Positions 36,226 to 48,454 are shown, numbered from the stretch's first letter. The stretch is 64,000 nucleotides of DNA from Agelas oroides (GCA_949130485.1 OX422192.1:645599-709598), one strand, 5' to 3'. Program-made: numbers and translations. The notes: generated from the letters alone by a model not told the origin.

Positions 36226-36340
36226 GTAAACTTACATTTACTCTGTGGGCAGATCCACTCAGAAAACCTCGTGGCTATGTAGCTACTAACTTTGGTTCAG
36301 TATGAAACAAAATGGGCGAGGTCGATATCAAAGTGGAGTT
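36226..36340 (-). promoter_or_regulatory. TL10 putative non-coding first exon and promoter block
   Basis: The minus strand has a donor consensus GTAAGTTTACTG (36235-36224), preceded by sequence also found upstream of TL12, TL15, TL17 and TL19, and by a conserved CCTCGCCCATTTTGT box (about 36312-36326). The RING exon ATG follows an AACAG that could be the acceptor. No expression data are available. Confidence 0.5.
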
Positions 36341-36632
36341 CAAAAGTGTAAGCATTAGTTGCTGGTATTCATTATCAAATGAATAACGGTTTACTCAGAA
36401 TAATAGCTATACTAGTGTAAAATGTGGTTTGTTTCAGTTACAAGTGAGTGAACCACGTCAAATAGCAGACACGCTCCATTGCTGAAGTATGAAAAACGTC
36501 CAGTGGGAGATGGTAAGAATGCTATACAGTACTCCACTAGTTTCCTCACTGGGGAGAGGAGTGGTTTCTATGTTCATTTGTGCTAACAAGGAGAAAAATG
36601 GTTCAGCCAGTGCCAACCAAGGCCATTCCAGT

Positions 36633-36769
36633 GGCGTAGGAAAGACGTTTTGATTGGGGGGGCACAGTTTGAAACTACACATAGAGTAGTGAGCAATTTA
36701 TATAACAATTTATGAAAACTTGGGGGGGCACATGCCCCTGGTGCCCCCCCTCCCCGGTTCCTACGCCTA
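36633..36769. mobile_element. Short MITE, GGCGTAGGAA ends, copy 1
   Basis: It begins GTGGCGTAGGAAAGACG and ends GGTTCCTACGCCTAT. It is about 95% identical to 54073-54212, sharing GGGGGGGCACAGTTTGAAAC and TTATATAACAATTTATGAAA. Confidence 0.8.
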
Positions 36770-36785
36770 TGCATTCTACAACCAG

Positions 36786-37020
36786 CCAAGGCAGCTGCCA
36801 TGTACATGGCATTCCATGTCCTGTGAGAGCCATCTCATCACCCATTGCCCTCCTGTCCATCTCATTTCTGTTGTGTCTTGTCGCAATGCAGAAATGAGAC
36901 TGAACATCCGTGGTGTTCTTTATCTACCAGTTGGTTGAGCAGTGTGACAATCATGCACCTCTCCTGTGAGATTCATGGCAAGTTGACATCATTTCTTCCC
37001 TTTCACTTGCATGAAGTAAC
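36786..37020 (-). pseudogene. Degenerate MATH-domain fragment (TL11)
   Basis: Traces of the MATH coding sequence are visible: CAGTTGGTTGAGCAGTGTGA, TTGTCGCAATGCAGAAATGA, and CATCATTTCTTCCCTTTCA near the left MATH boundary. There are many indels and no open frame. It ends at the 36633-36769 MITE. Confidence 0.65.
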
Positions 37021-37171
37021 TTTCAAGAACACAGAAACACAAACCTGACTGATCAATTTACAAATATTCTATGCATACAATGTCTCTTACAGTGTAACTA
37101 CTAACCTTAAATTATGATCAAGCTATACTCTGTTACACTTTTACAATCAATTGCAGTGCTGTGCAGTGGCT

Positions 37172-38228
37172 TTAAACAGTGCATGTCAGCCAGGGCTTCA
37201 CTGGTTCAGCAGCTTCTACTTCAATTCGAAAATAGAGACTGTCATTCTTTAAATACTGTGCATTATCATGATGAAATTCATGTGATATAAATTGTGGCTC
37301 TCCATATCCTATGTGAGCCCTCTCATCATTTACTACCCTCCTGTTTCCCTTAGCACTGTGTTGTGGGAATGTGATTGTACACACGTAGTGGTTTTTATCT
37401 TTCAGTTGGTTGAGCAGTGTGATCATGACCTCTCCTGTGAAGGGCCATGGCAGGTTGTCATCATTCTTTCCTTTCATGAGGTAGGCAAACACAGAGACAT
37501 GAGTACCTGTACCCTTACCGTCACCATTGGGATCAACCTCAATACACATCTTGTACCCTCCAGGGTGAGTGTAGAATGGAGGACTGTACCATTCTTGTGA
37601 GGATGTTTTGTGTTGGCAGTAGTCTGGCATTTTGAATACACATAGACAAGTTGCAACATTGTCACCCATTGCTTTTATCTTCTCTTGCAATTTATCGACA
37701 GTCTCTATCACAAGATGGAGGTGAAATGCATCATCGTCTTCATGTTGTTGTAGATCTTTGCGAAGTGGTTCTTCCATACAGCCAAGTTTTGCATACTTGC
37801 ATGGCACCTTCTCAAACCCACATTCTGTGAGATGGTCCTCTAGCGATTGCAACTCTCCCATCCAGTCATACCCAATCTCACAGTTGCTACACACGACCTG
37901 AAGTGATTTGATTTCCTGCTCAGCTGCAGAAAGAAAATGTAAAACTCATGCCACATAACTTTTTTTTGCAAAGTGCTGTCTGATGTCCCCACTCACCTCT
38001 GGTATCACAAAATCTACTAAAATTCCGTCCTCTTTTCCTGCAGTTTGGGCAGGTCTTGGAGTGTTTCTCATGTTCATCCAGGCAGGCTTTGCAGTAAACC
38101 TTCCCACAGCATTGCACTTGGTGTGGACTGCGGGCCACAAGAAGGCAGATCTGACAGACAAGTTTGTCTGGTGGTGGCTTCACAAACTTATAATCATACC
38201 CACCAGTCTTGGGAGCATTGAAAGCCAT
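37172..38228 (-). CDS. TRAF-like gene TL12, 327 aa, short zinc-finger array
   Basis: The RING exon is 38228-37997 (232 nt, with three extra residues in RGRNFSRFCDTRG), the intron is 73 nt, and the second exon is 37923-37172 (acceptor TCTGCAG). The RING is intact although its flank reads CCGKVYC. Only the first and last zinc fingers remain: DHLTEC is joined directly to GFEKVPCKYAKLGC. Compared with TL10, exactly 88 residues are missing in frame. The coiled coil (DKLQEKIKAMGD) and MATH domain are complete. Introns and frame are intact, so a short functional protein is plausible. Confidence 0.85.
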
Positions 38229-38349
38229 CTGTGCAGAGAGTGGGGAACAACATGTATAGCTACATTTTCCAGAACTACTATATTATAAGAATATATGATA
38301 CTATGCAGTATTGGCAACATGTTGTTGTTCCCACATGCATGATATCAAT

Positions 38350-38450
38350 AAACTTACATATACACTCTGTTACTCTGCACACAAGATACTCAGAAACTTG
38401 GTGGCTATATGATTTGGTTCTGTATGTAACATGATATGGGCGAGGTTGCA
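38350..38450 (-). promoter_or_regulatory. TL12 putative first exon and promoter block
   Basis: The minus-strand donor GTAAGTTTATTG (about 38357-38346) and the upstream box CCTCGCCCATATCATG (about 38427-38442) align with the TL10 block. Confidence 0.45.
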
Positions 38451-38675
38451 TACTTTAGCTATAGGTTTTAAATATCGGGTGTAGTTGCTGAAATTCTAGA
38501 CAAACCCATACTGGTATTTAATCATGTGTGAATTTGTACACTAACTTTAATTTGGATAGCCAGGGATGATATGATAATGCTTACAGGCAGACATCATGGT
38601 TTTGAGAGAATGACACTGCCGTATACAATTCTATCTACACTCTGAGTGCTATAGGCTTTACTTTGTATCATAGTT

Positions 38676-38703
38676 GGGGGGGGGGGGGGGGGGGGGGGGG
38701 GGG
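38676..38703. repeat. Poly-G run of about 28
   Basis: This is an uninterrupted G homopolymer. Its exact length is likely to be uncertain in any assembly. Confidence 0.95.
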
Positions 38704-38764
38704 AGAGAGGGGTTGTGCAAGACATTAAGAGTTTGCTGAGGGAATCCCAACACTATGTGTAGTT

Positions 38765-38865
38765 TATTAATTTCACCTCATTTAGCTGCTTGTTAATCTC
38801 CTTCTGCTGTTCATTGATATCCTTTTGCTAAATCTACTTCCGCTGTTTATTGATCCCCTTTCACT
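38765..38865 (-). pseudogene. Relic of a TRAF-like coiled coil
   Basis: Read on the minus strand with stops, the segment gives INEQQKEINKQ and similar heptads. It resembles the coiled coil of TL16 and TL18. No MATH or zinc finger is attached. Confidence 0.5.
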
Positions 38866-39194
38866 ATTCTTTTTGCCCTGTTTCCTTCCCACTGCCTTTT
38901 GCTCACCAAGAATGATGAAGTATTTGCAGAGGGATAGAACTTTTGGTATAGAATACCCACTTGTTGCCTTGTTTTGTTTTATTTGCATACTTCACTGACT
39001 TGCATAGACCAATTGAGAGTGGAAGTGAGCCAGACTCTGAGGTACTTGTAGGAGTGTACCCTCTCCATACATGTTTGTTTAAGCTTGAGAGGTGTGACAG
39101 GGAGGGGGGGGGGAGGGTTGCTTTCTTGTGGAGATAATCATGTATTTGCATTTCTACCATTAAACTTCAAAAGGTTGTTGTCAGACCATACACA
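38866..39194. other. No recognised feature
   Basis: There is a short poly-G patch near 39105. Nothing else was recognised. Confidence 0.3.
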
Positions 39195-39461
39195 GAGGTT
39201 GTCAATATCCAACGGATAAGTAGAAGATAAATTTGATCCCTGACCAGACCCTCAGGCTCACATGAAATTGGAGAGGTTATAGCTGCTAGGAAGCATTTAT
39301 GTTGCACAATATCAGCAGGGTGGTTAATTAGATAATGTATGACATACATTGATCATTATGCTAAAGATTTAGATATGTTAACTTTCAAGAGCACATTCAC
39401 AGAACTGTCTCTCACAGTCTAACTCCTGGCTCTTGTCTACACACAACAAACTAAATAAGTG
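39195..39461. repeat. Third, partial copy of the TL3-TL5 intergenic block
   Basis: GACCAGACCCTCAGGCTCAC, ATGTTGCACAATATCAGCAG and the AACTAAATAAGTG end match 24210-24510 and 32070-32360, with internal deletions. Confidence 0.8.
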
Positions 39462-39735
39462 TTAAATAATTTTATGGTGTAGGTAAGTCGTTGGTGATTC
39501 CATGCAGTAATGTTTAACAGTACATGCCAGCCAGGGTTTCACTGGTTTTGGAGGGGTTACTTCAATTCGAAAGTAGAGGCGGTCATCTTTCAGATATTGG
39601 CGATTCCATTGTGCATCAAGTTGAGTGTGGGGAATGAATTTGGGTCGTCCATATCCTATGGGAGCCCTCTCACTATTCACTACCCTTCCACTTGTATTAC
39701 CGTCTGGTGGAAATGTAAGTGTACGCGTATGGTCA
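39462..39735 (-). pseudogene. TRAF-like fragment TL13, last third of a MATH domain
   Basis: It encodes about 75 residues matching the TL5 C-terminus (GYGRPKFIPHTQLDAQWN to KHYCMES). Homology stops at about 39735, and no upstream MATH, zinc finger or RING follows. Confidence 0.88.
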
Positions 39736-39990
39736 ACCCGTACACAGCTCACAACCACAGCAACTTTTCACAGCAATACAACAGAAACAGAAAGCTAACT
39801 GAATGTATTGTGTGGCTATGGTATAAGCAACACAACAGTTACGTAGATATGTAAAGCAACAGCATCAGTGAGACGAGTAAGTTTATAGGTATGTTTTTTG
39901 ATGGTTGATGTGATGACCTCAACAGTGTATGTCAACCAGAACTACATGTACTCACTGATAATAAGCTACACAGGACCTATGTTGCTCTTG

Positions 39991-41289
39991 TTAGGTCTGT
40001 GGTGATTCCGTACAGTAATGTTTAACAGTACATGCCAGCCAGGGTTTCACTGGTTTTGGAGGGGTTACTTCAATTCGAAAGTAGAGGCAGTCATCTTTCA
40101 GATATTGACAATTCCACGCTGGTCCGTCAAGTTGAGTGTGGAGAATGAATTTGGGTCGTCCATATCCTGTGGTAGCCCTCTCACCTCTCACTACCCTCCT
40201 GCTTACCTGGAAATGAGACTCTATGTGTGTGGTGATTCTCATCTGCCAGATGGTTGAGCAGGGTGAAGGTGACCTCTCCTGTGAAGGGCCATGGCAGATT
40301 GTCATCGTTCTTCCCTTTCATGAGGTAGGCATAAACTGAGACATGAGTGCCTGCTGCTTTATCATCCCCATTGGCTTCAACCATAATACACATCTTGTAA
40401 CCTCCAGGACGGGTGTAGAATGGAGGACTGTACCATATATCTTGAGACGATTTATGTTGCTTAAAGTCAGGCATTTCAAATACACATGGTTTTTCCTTCA
40501 CCTGTTGTTCAGTGATGGTTTCCATCGCAAGGTGGAGGTGAAATGAGTCATCATTCTCATGTGGTTCTAGGTCTTTGCGAGGTAGCTTTTCTTTACATCC
40601 AATTCCTGCATATTTGCATGACAGCTCTTCAAATGGACATTGTGACCTGTGATATGAAAGATAACAGCGGACCACTGAAACTTTGCACTCACTATTGGGA
40701 CAGGGGACCTGAAGTTTTGGACACATGTCAAGATGAGTGGTAGTTATGTCACAGTATCTTCCAGTGTCTTTGCAGTGAGGACACTGGTACTGGCGATTTG
40801 GACACTTCTTGAGATGGGGATCTAGGTCACAACGCAAGATTCTCACTCCCTCCTTCTGGTCCATGCACTCATTTGGGCAGCAAAGGAGGGCATACTCACA
40901 TACTGTGAGGTGGTTATCCAGAGATCGCAACTCTCCTATCCAGTCACATCCAGTTTCACTGTTGCTACACATGACCTTAAGTGACTTGATTTCCTGCTCA
41001 GCTACAGGAAGAAATTTAGTGCTAAGGTATGTAGCATGTCCACTTGTGCATCAAAAGTTCATTTACCTCGGGTGTCAGGAAAGTCTTGTCCTCTTTTCCT
41101 GCAGTTTGGGCATGTCTCGGAATGTCTCTTGTGTTGATTCAGGCAGGCATTGCAGTAGACCCTCCCACAGCATGTCACTTGGTGTGGACTGCGGGCCACA
41201 AGTAGGCAGATCTGACAGATCAACTTGTCTGGTAGTGTGTCCACAAACTTGCAGTCATATCCGCCAGTGTTGTGAGCATTGAAAGTCAT
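39991..41289 (-). pseudogene. TRAF-like TL14, frameshift late in the MATH domain
   Basis: The RING exon (41289-41067, start MTFNAHNTGG) and the 65-nt intron are sound, and exon 2 (41001-39991) is open through the zinc fingers and most of the MATH domain. Near 40206 a deletion replaces the usual QDxESS codons, so the natural frame ends in SFPGKQEGSER. The last 75 residues continue in another frame. The sequence at the break reads CAG|GTAAGC on the coding strand, a good splice donor. A truncated protein of about 340 aa lacking the final MATH strands is possible. Confidence 0.75.
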
Positions 41290-41531
41290 CTGTTAGCTAC
41301 ATATGCGAATGGCACATCTCACATCAGTAATACAGATGACACTTACATGGATTTCATTAACTCACCTGTATATAGCCCTTTGCAACTCAACAGCTCATGT
41401 ACTATAAATTTGCACAGTGGATAAGGTCACAAGTACTGTTTTAATTATGTGTAATATTCATTTATCACATGTTGCCACTGAATAATGGTAAGGCGGTTGA
41501 TGTCAAAATCACACTTAACATCTGATTAGAT

Positions 41532-41631
41532 AGCCTCGTTCCCAGGCTCCCCCACTCCGGAACGTGAACATTGAAGTTGTGTAAGCGTATACATACTCAC
41601 GTTTCGGGGGAGCCTAGGAACGAGGCTATTG
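41532..41631. mobile_element. Hairpin MITE with likely 7-bp target duplication
   Basis: It starts ATAGCCTCGTTCCCAGGCTC and ends with GAGCCTAGGAACGAGGCTAT, flanked on each side by TGATTAG. It is the same family as at 5-78 and 58414-58486. Confidence 0.75.
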
Positions 41632-41639
41632 ATTAGGGA

Positions 41640-41725
41640 CCTGGTATAGGCTCTGCCTTCATGAATTTGCTTGTAGTCATACCCGCCAGTGTTGGGAGCA
41701 TTGGGAGCCATCTGCTGGGGAAATG
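41640..41725 (-). pseudogene. Fragment of a RING exon start
   Basis: Bases 41711-41665 encode MAPNAPNTGGYDYK, the N-terminus of a RING exon. It then runs into the sequence CTGGTATAGGCTCTGCCTTC, which also adjoins the TL6 RING exon and SINE at about 28583. The RING itself is gone. Confidence 0.75.
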
Positions 41726-41731
41726 CCAAAT

Positions 41732-43302
41732 TACCTCAACCTGTGTGAGCATGTGAGATACTAGATCTAACAAAGTACACGATCCAACACGATCTTGAAT
41801 AATGCAAACCATCTGTTGCATTTGCAGGGAGTGAGGAAGTTCTAGGGAGAGTATAATTATACAATTACCTTTGTATGTATGACTCCTTCCAGTTGGTTCT
41901 TGCTAGTTAGCTACATGAACTGTATATGACACTGGAAGCAATTGATAATCCAGTCTCAGCCAAATTATGGAGCATCATCTCTTGAAATCATAGCTACCAT
42001 GCAATGATGTCAGGAAGTTTACCTAATTCACTGAAAGCACCAGTATGACTCGGCTCTGTTAGTTACCGTAACAAGATTGAACAGGAAAAGTCTAGACAAA
42101 ACTATACAAACTATGTTTACAGTCAGCAAAAACTATTGTTGCAAAAGTCCACAGCGTGAGTGCATGGCTGAGTGGGTAACGTAGAGTACTTTAACTAGAA
42201 GTGAAGCCAAATTAGTAGCTAACGGGGTGAAAATCAGCAACCTGGGCAAAATTTCACTAAGTATAAGTAGTAATATGGCTACATGCACTGTCCAGCTTTA
42301 GGGCATGTACAAATCAGTTTTTTCGTCATCAAGTTATGCCCCCCATAAACAAATAGTCATTGTCCACTCCCCCCTCCTTTCCTCCCCTCCTCCCCCCTGC
42401 CTTGACATGCTGTGCTACTCCTGAGGCTACTTAGGTACAACAACATAACAGTTCAGTACATGAGAACTTGGTGCATGTAACAGCTGTCATAGTAACATCA
42501 TATTTTATTATTGGCTATTAGACTGGCTTCTGGTTAGGATACTCTCTGTGTTGATGTCCTTTGTGTGTTAACTTTAGCCTCCGACCCTGGCTCCTCCCCA
42601 GAAAAGTGGGGGATTTCTGGGGAGGAGCCTGCATGGGTACGAGGCTATGTTAGTTTACAAGGGGTCTGGAGGTTGTTAAATTTTTTTCTGAGATCACCTT
42701 TTTTCTATGAATGGCCTGCATGATTGCCACATGTACTGGTGCAGTTTTAGTGCCTTTTAAGTTCAAGGGGTGGGAGGACAAATCCCCTTTACCTCCCTAG
42801 CTCCACCAAATGAAGTCCTGTCTTGGTGATTACTATGCTAGAAAAGATTCAAATACCATTGCAGTTCTCAAGTTTTATACTTCAAGTGTGTTTCAAGATG
42901 GTGGCTTTGAACCTGCCTTTCTACCAAGGCCTGTTAGTTAAAAGCAAAATTTTGCTTTTTATAATCTGCTCATTGCTGTCTTCACAGTGAGCAGTGTTGC
43001 TCTTTCCACTTGTTCACTGTAATTATGAAAACAACAATTCCGCTACAATGTTGAACGCTAGTTGAGTATGATCATAGCTAAAGTGAAGGATGATCATAGC
43101 TAAAGTGAAGGAAAACATCCTCCATCAAATTCTGCACAGAAAACTGCACACGCAACTCACCATTCTATGCACATGATCTTACAGTATAATCACTATAAGC
43201 TTTATCCAGCTCTTGAACCTATTGACAATCAAGCTACATTGTATACAAGTTACTACTCCTATAATCTAGCTAGTTTGGTCTGTAGGAGTTCTATAAATGA
43301 CG
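41732..43302. other. Spacer between TL14 and TL15 without recognised genes
   Basis: A worn copy of the hairpin MITE lies at 42571-42652. GATCATAGCTAAAGTGAAGG is duplicated in tandem at about 43070-43110. Otherwise nothing was recognised. Confidence 0.4.
42571..42652. mobile_element. Hairpin MITE copy
   Basis: AGCCTCCGACCCTGGCTCC, then a stem of CTCCCC and GGGGAG, ends in GGGTACGAGGCTA. Imperfect flanking repeats (TGTTAACTTT and TGTTAGTTTA) look like a decayed target duplication. Confidence 0.6.
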
Positions 43303-46300
43303 TTAAGCAGTGCATGTCAGCCAGGGTTTGACTGGTTCGGCAGTTTCTACTTCAATTTCAAAAAAGAGACAATCATCTTTCAGGTACTGGCTATTGTCGT
43401 CTGCATCAAAATCAAGTTCATCATGGGAAATGAACTGTGGCTCCCCATATCCATCAGGAGCCCTCTCATCATCCACCACTCTCTCATTTGTCTCATCACT
43501 GTATTGCGGAAAACAGACTGTATCTGTGTAGTGGTTTTCATCTTCCAGTTGGTTGAGCAGGGTGAAGGTGACCTCTCCTGTGAAGGGCCATAGCAGGTTG
43601 TCATCATTCTTCCCTTTCATGAGGTAGGCAAATACTGAGACATGAGTACCTGCACCATCATCACACCCATCGGCATCAACCTTGATACACATCTTGTAGC
43701 CACCTGGGTGGGTATAGAATGGAGGACTGTACCACTCTTTATTATAGAGATTGTGTTGATGATATTCTGGGAATTTAAATACACATGAATCACTTTGACC
43801 AGCTGCACCCATTACTTTTATCTTTTGCTCTTCTTTGACTGCTTTCACCTCCTCTCGCAGTTCATCGATCTCGTCCTGCTGTTTGTTGACAGTCTCTATT
43901 GCAAGTGGGAGGTGAAGGATGGCATCATTCTCATGTTGTTCTCGATATTTGCGTAGTGGCTCTTCTTCACAACCAATTTTTGCGTATTTGCATGGCACCT
44001 CTTCGTACTGACATTTCGATTGGTGATTGGAAAGATTGCAACGAAGCACTGAGACTTTGCATTCACTATTGGGGCAAGAGACTTTCACTTTTGAACATAT
44101 TTCAAGATGAGTGGTGGTTATGTTGCGGTATCTTCCAGTGTGTTTGCAGTGGGGACACTGGTACTGGCGATTTGGACACTCCCTGAGATGCTGGTCTAGG
44201 TCACAGCGCAGAAAACACTTTTTCTTTTTTCTCTCCATGCACTTGTTTGGGCAGTGAAGGAGGGCGTACTCACATGTTGTGAGGTGGTCATCCAGGGATC
44301 GCAACTCCCCCACCCAGCCACACCCATTCTCACTGTTGCTACACATGACCTTAAGTGACTTCACCTCTTGCTCACCTACATGGGAAGTCAATATTATATA
44401 CCTAGGGCTTATTGACACTGAGTAGCCTTATTCTAGCAACTAGTCTGGGGTACCCTAGACAATAGCCTCCCACACACTGTTTTGGAAATGTTTCGAAAAC
44501 AATCCTCTGCCGACCTCTCTACCCTTGTTTCTGAAACAGCAAAGCTGTATGAATCCGGTTGAATAATTGTACATATTGGAAGCCACTGGAGGCAGCCAAG
44601 GCCTGAGAATGAGGCTAGGTGGTTGAGAAGGCACATAACTCATAGTGTCGTACAAGACTACTTTCAAAAAATGTGGTCTGCAAACACTCACATACATACA
44701 TGTACCTGTCACCTAGCTTGTTCCCAGGCCTTCCCTGGCTCCAGTTTTTTTGATTGCTTGCAGTTTGCAAAATAGTCTTGTGACCAGCTGGATGTTTATA
44801 TTTGGCTGGTCACAAGACAGGAAAAATTTTGTCATGTGAATGATGTCATGTGAATGATGTCATGTCTAGACATCAGAAAGAGAGCGAGGAATCCAAACAA
44901 CCTTGAAGGCTTTTCTTGTTAGCCTCGTCCTCAGGCCCCGCCCCAAAAATCAGGAAATGGGCCTGGTTACACTTGCAAAATTCCTCATATGTGCTGAGTC
45001 AGCATAAAAGAGATCTTGCCGGCTGAGAAGTGACTAGAGACTAATTCTGGGAGGAGAGTAGTAGCCTATCAAGCATAAATGTGCTCTAAGCTTCATTCCC
45101 ATTTTAAACAGTCTTGGAACGAGGCTACTAAGTTATGTGTTTAGTAAGGTAATGAACGAACATGATTCATCTACTCCAAATGAATACTTACATACGAGAA
45201 TTTTTTAATGTGTGACCAGGCCCTTTTCCCAATTTTTTGGGCAGGTCCTGGGGACGAGGCTATTTTCTTATATCATTTGTTCAAGTGCTGTATATACTCC
45301 TAAATGTTTGTGAAGTTTAAAACCTACTGCTCGTTGTTCAGGACAAAAAATTCATGTGTGAAATGCACTGAAATGTGTTCTTTCAGTCAGGTCCGTGGTT
45401 GTCGTTCATGTGACAAAATCTACTGGGCCTTCCCTCTCCGTTTTTGTGTAATCGTTGCCATAATGCAAGTGAACAAAAACTGCTTTGCTTCCTTGCTTGA
45501 TTGGTGCAGAAGACCGCAACCTGATACGTATCATCACATGATACGTGCCACCATAATGCGTCATTGAATAACAAATGTTTTGTTTCAAGGATAAGTATGA
45601 CAGAGTTGAATTAAACAATTTCTGCTTGATGTGCTCCCCCTGAATTGGGGCCATCAGGACCCCATATCTCTCGGTGTCTGCATGATATATCCCCCAAATT
45701 GCGGGGTCCCCAGTCCCACATGTCTCTAGAGATATGCGGGACTGGGGACCCTAATAACACTAGTGATATGCAACCCATGCATGGGGCCCCAGAACTCTAG
45801 TGACATGGGGAACTTTCAGCAATCTGGAGACTCTTCAACTGGTCTCATTGGGCAGACTCCCACAAGGAGAGTCTGGCTCACGAGACCAGTATCATGCTGG
45901 ATGCTCCTCTACTTGTATTAAATTATGCTGACATAGCCACCAATGTCTACTCACAGGGCCGGCGGCAATGGTACGGCCGGTACGGGCGTATATATTTTTT
46001 GGACGCACTTTCGACCTAATTAGTCTCTGGACGGCAATGCATACGCGCATGCGCAGTGCCACACCCTCTGTGTACTTAGACCTTTGAGAAGGGCGTGTTG
46101 AACATGATCGAGCTAAATGACTGCCAAGAAGACTGGAGTTAGAAAGAGAGCTACTCCTCAGGTGATCTTTAGCAACAAAGAACTTCAGCCTATAACTACA
46201 ATGTACTTCCAGTGAACTCTGAGCAAGACTGGAAAGCATCTGGCCACTGTTCCATTTCTGTTGTCTCCTCTAGAAATAATTTGCCAAGGACAATTGTGAT

Positions 46301-48336
46301 AGTGCGTCATATGGTCTATTCTATAGCCATTAAGACATTCCAGCAACCTGGAAACTCTCAGGGAATGTTGTCGCAGGAATGGGCAGCAATTAGAACTATC
46401 TTGCATTTACCTGATGAGGAACAGAAAGGACCCAGAGATTCACACTGTGCTGACTATTGAACTGTTGGGTGGTTGGGAATGTTGGGTGGTTGGGAATGGT
46501 GTGAGAGTTTGTCATGTTGATTGAACATGATCGAGCCAAACGATACTATGAAGATGGCAATTGGAAAGGAAGCTATTATTCAGAGGACCTTTCACATCAA
46601 AAACTTTAGTCTATAGCTACAATGCAGTATCGTTGAACTGTGAACAAGACTGGAAAGTATCTGCCACCGTTCAATTTTTGTTGTCTCCCTATATAAGTCA
46701 CGATTTGTCAGGGACAATGATGGTGCACCATAAAGTCAGTACATCATTTCAGCTACCTTGGAAACTCTCAGGGAAAATTCTCCCAGGAATGGGCAGTAAT
46801 TAGAACAAGCTTATGTTGTTCTGACAGGTAGCCTAAAAGACACAGAGATCCATACTTAACTGTCTATTGAGCTCAAGTTTATGCAAGGGGTAAAAGCAGT
46901 GAGACTTGCCTGGTGGCGAACATTGAAACCTTGTAGGGATCAAGGCTAACAAGAGTCTAAGCAGAAGCAAACAAGACTAAAATTTGAAGCAAAAACTGAA
47001 ATATCATGCTCTTCAATGACATACAACTTTAACTCATGGCATCATGGACTAATGAGTAATTTGTGGCTATGAACCATTGTGGTGTCACTACACTAGATGA
47101 AGAAACTGAACCAATTAGTATACACTTGAACTATATGCTCCAACCATGGCACAAGACATCATTATAAAAATTACGACAACTATGATATATGATTACTTTC
47201 ATGTTGTTACTGTTTCATTAATTTAGTTAAAATTAATGTGGTTTTAAAACAAAAGGGTGGTGTTCCAGCTATAAATGCGCGTTACATAAAATCCTCGATC
47301 ACATACAGGCCTTCCAGGGGCCACTGTCCAACCTTATGGAAAAGCAGACTGGAAACAAGAGTAGAGTAACTGTTGAAGAAGGTTGTCTTAGGCCATACCA
47401 ATCTATTTTTTGCTGCTCGAATAGATGAATAATTGGGTCAGTAGTGATAATAATGAACCAGTGATCATGATACTGGCAACAGTTTTGCTACAAAGCGTAC
47501 ACTAACAGCTCAAAACGCCCTTCTCAAAGGTCTAAGTACACGGAGGGTGTGGCACTGCGCATGCGCATATGCATTGCCGTCCAGAGACTAAGTCGAAAGT
47601 GCGTCCAAAAAAAAAAGAATACGCCCGGTACGGCCATGGCCGTACCGGTTTTTGAGGGAGAAAAATGGCGTCGCTTGGATTCTAACTTACGCATGCGTTA
47701 TAGAACGGCCTCTCCGAGCGGTTCGCCGTAGCTTGGGACGTCTAAGAGGTCTTCTTCAGACTTTTTCAAGTCTTCAGGCATCCAAAGTATCGACGAGAGA
47801 ATTGAGGCTTCTCAATTTTCTATGGCGATACTTGAGCGCGAGACGAGCGCGCGCAAATTGGGGTGGGGCTAACATGGGCGTTGTGCGTACCGGTCATTTC
47901 TGGCAGCTCGGTTCAATCGCTTCTCTAGCTACAGAAACTACAGGTGGGGAGATTCTAGTAGCATTTTGGCCCAAACATGGCCTCAGAAGCGATCTCACAG
48001 TGCCTAATATTTTTCAAAATCTCCTGGGGGAGCATGCCCCCACACCCCCCTAGCTTATTCACACTTACGCGCACGCAATGGCCGTACTAGTCTAAAATAG
48101 CTGGCTCCGGCCCTGTACTCACCTCTGATATCAGCAAAGTCCCGTCCTCTTTTCCTGCAGTTTGGGCAAGTCTTGGAGTATTTCTTGTGTTCATCCAGGC
48201 AGGCTTTGCAGTAGACCCTCCCACAGCACGTCACTTGGTGTGGGGCACCGGCCACAAGAAGGCAGATCTGACAGACCAGCTTGTCTGGTGGTGGGTCCAC
48301 AAACTTGCAGTCATAACCATGAGTATTGGAAGCCAT
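43303..48336 (-). CDS. TRAF-like gene TL15, 428 aa, intron holding a foldback transposon
   Basis: The RING exon is 48336-48123 (start MASNTHGYDC, three residues shorter than usual) and the second exon is 44375-43303. Phase is 1 and borders are GT/AG. The RING is intact. The zinc-finger array is complete but reads CKHTGRYRNITTTH, losing one Cys usually present (GRYCDITTTH). The coiled coil is the longest simple one (NKQQDEIDELREEVKAVKEEQ). The MATH core reads DDNLLWPF instead of LPWPF. The 3.7-kb intron carries a 2.16-kb transposon that starts eight bases after the RING donor dinucleotide; the donor survives. A promoter-like block lies at 48455-48560. Confidence 0.83.
44700..45260. other. Cluster of worn hairpin-MITE ends in the TL15 intron
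   Basis: TAGCTTGTTCCCAGGCCTTC (44725), TTAGCCTCGTCCTCAGGCCC (44930), GGAACGAGGCTACTAAG (45117) and GGGGACGAGGCTAT (45250) are ends of the same hairpin family. GTCATGTGAATGAT is duplicated at about 44833-44865. Confidence 0.6.
45261..45953. other. TL15 intron sequence, no recognised gene
   Basis: A small inverted repeat (GGGTCCCCAGTCCC against GGGACTGGGGACCC, 45704-45751) is the only structure seen. Confidence 0.4.
45954..48115. mobile_element. 2.16-kb foldback transposon with 6-bp target duplication
   Basis: The ends are CAGGGCCGG and CCGGCCCTG. The duplication TACTCA is at 45948-45953 and 48116-48121. Internal arms (about 45985-46095 and 47515-47620) are inverted copies with TGGACGCACTTTCGACYTA, GTCTCTGGACGGCAATGC and GTGCCACACCCTCTGTGTAC. 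The last of these is shared with the element at 17450-20132. A non-palindromic right part (47640-48060) contains GGCCTCAGAAGCGAT and GGGGGAGCATGCCCCC, similar to 58950-59020. No transposase was recognised. Confidence 0.8.
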
Positions 48337-48454
48337 CTGTTACATCTGAGTGAAGAACATATACCTATATTTCTAAAACTGCTAGATACATTTTACTTTT
48401 GTCACAATCCAAAACAGTTTTCAATATGACAGCATTCATGTTTCACTGATGTTG

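Noticed and set aside
47652..48053. 133-codon ORF in the right part of the TL15-intron element
   Set aside because: It matches non-coding dispersed repeat sequence at 58950-59020 (GGCCTCAGAAGCGAT, GGGGGAGCATGCCCC) and ends in low complexity; no domain was recognised.
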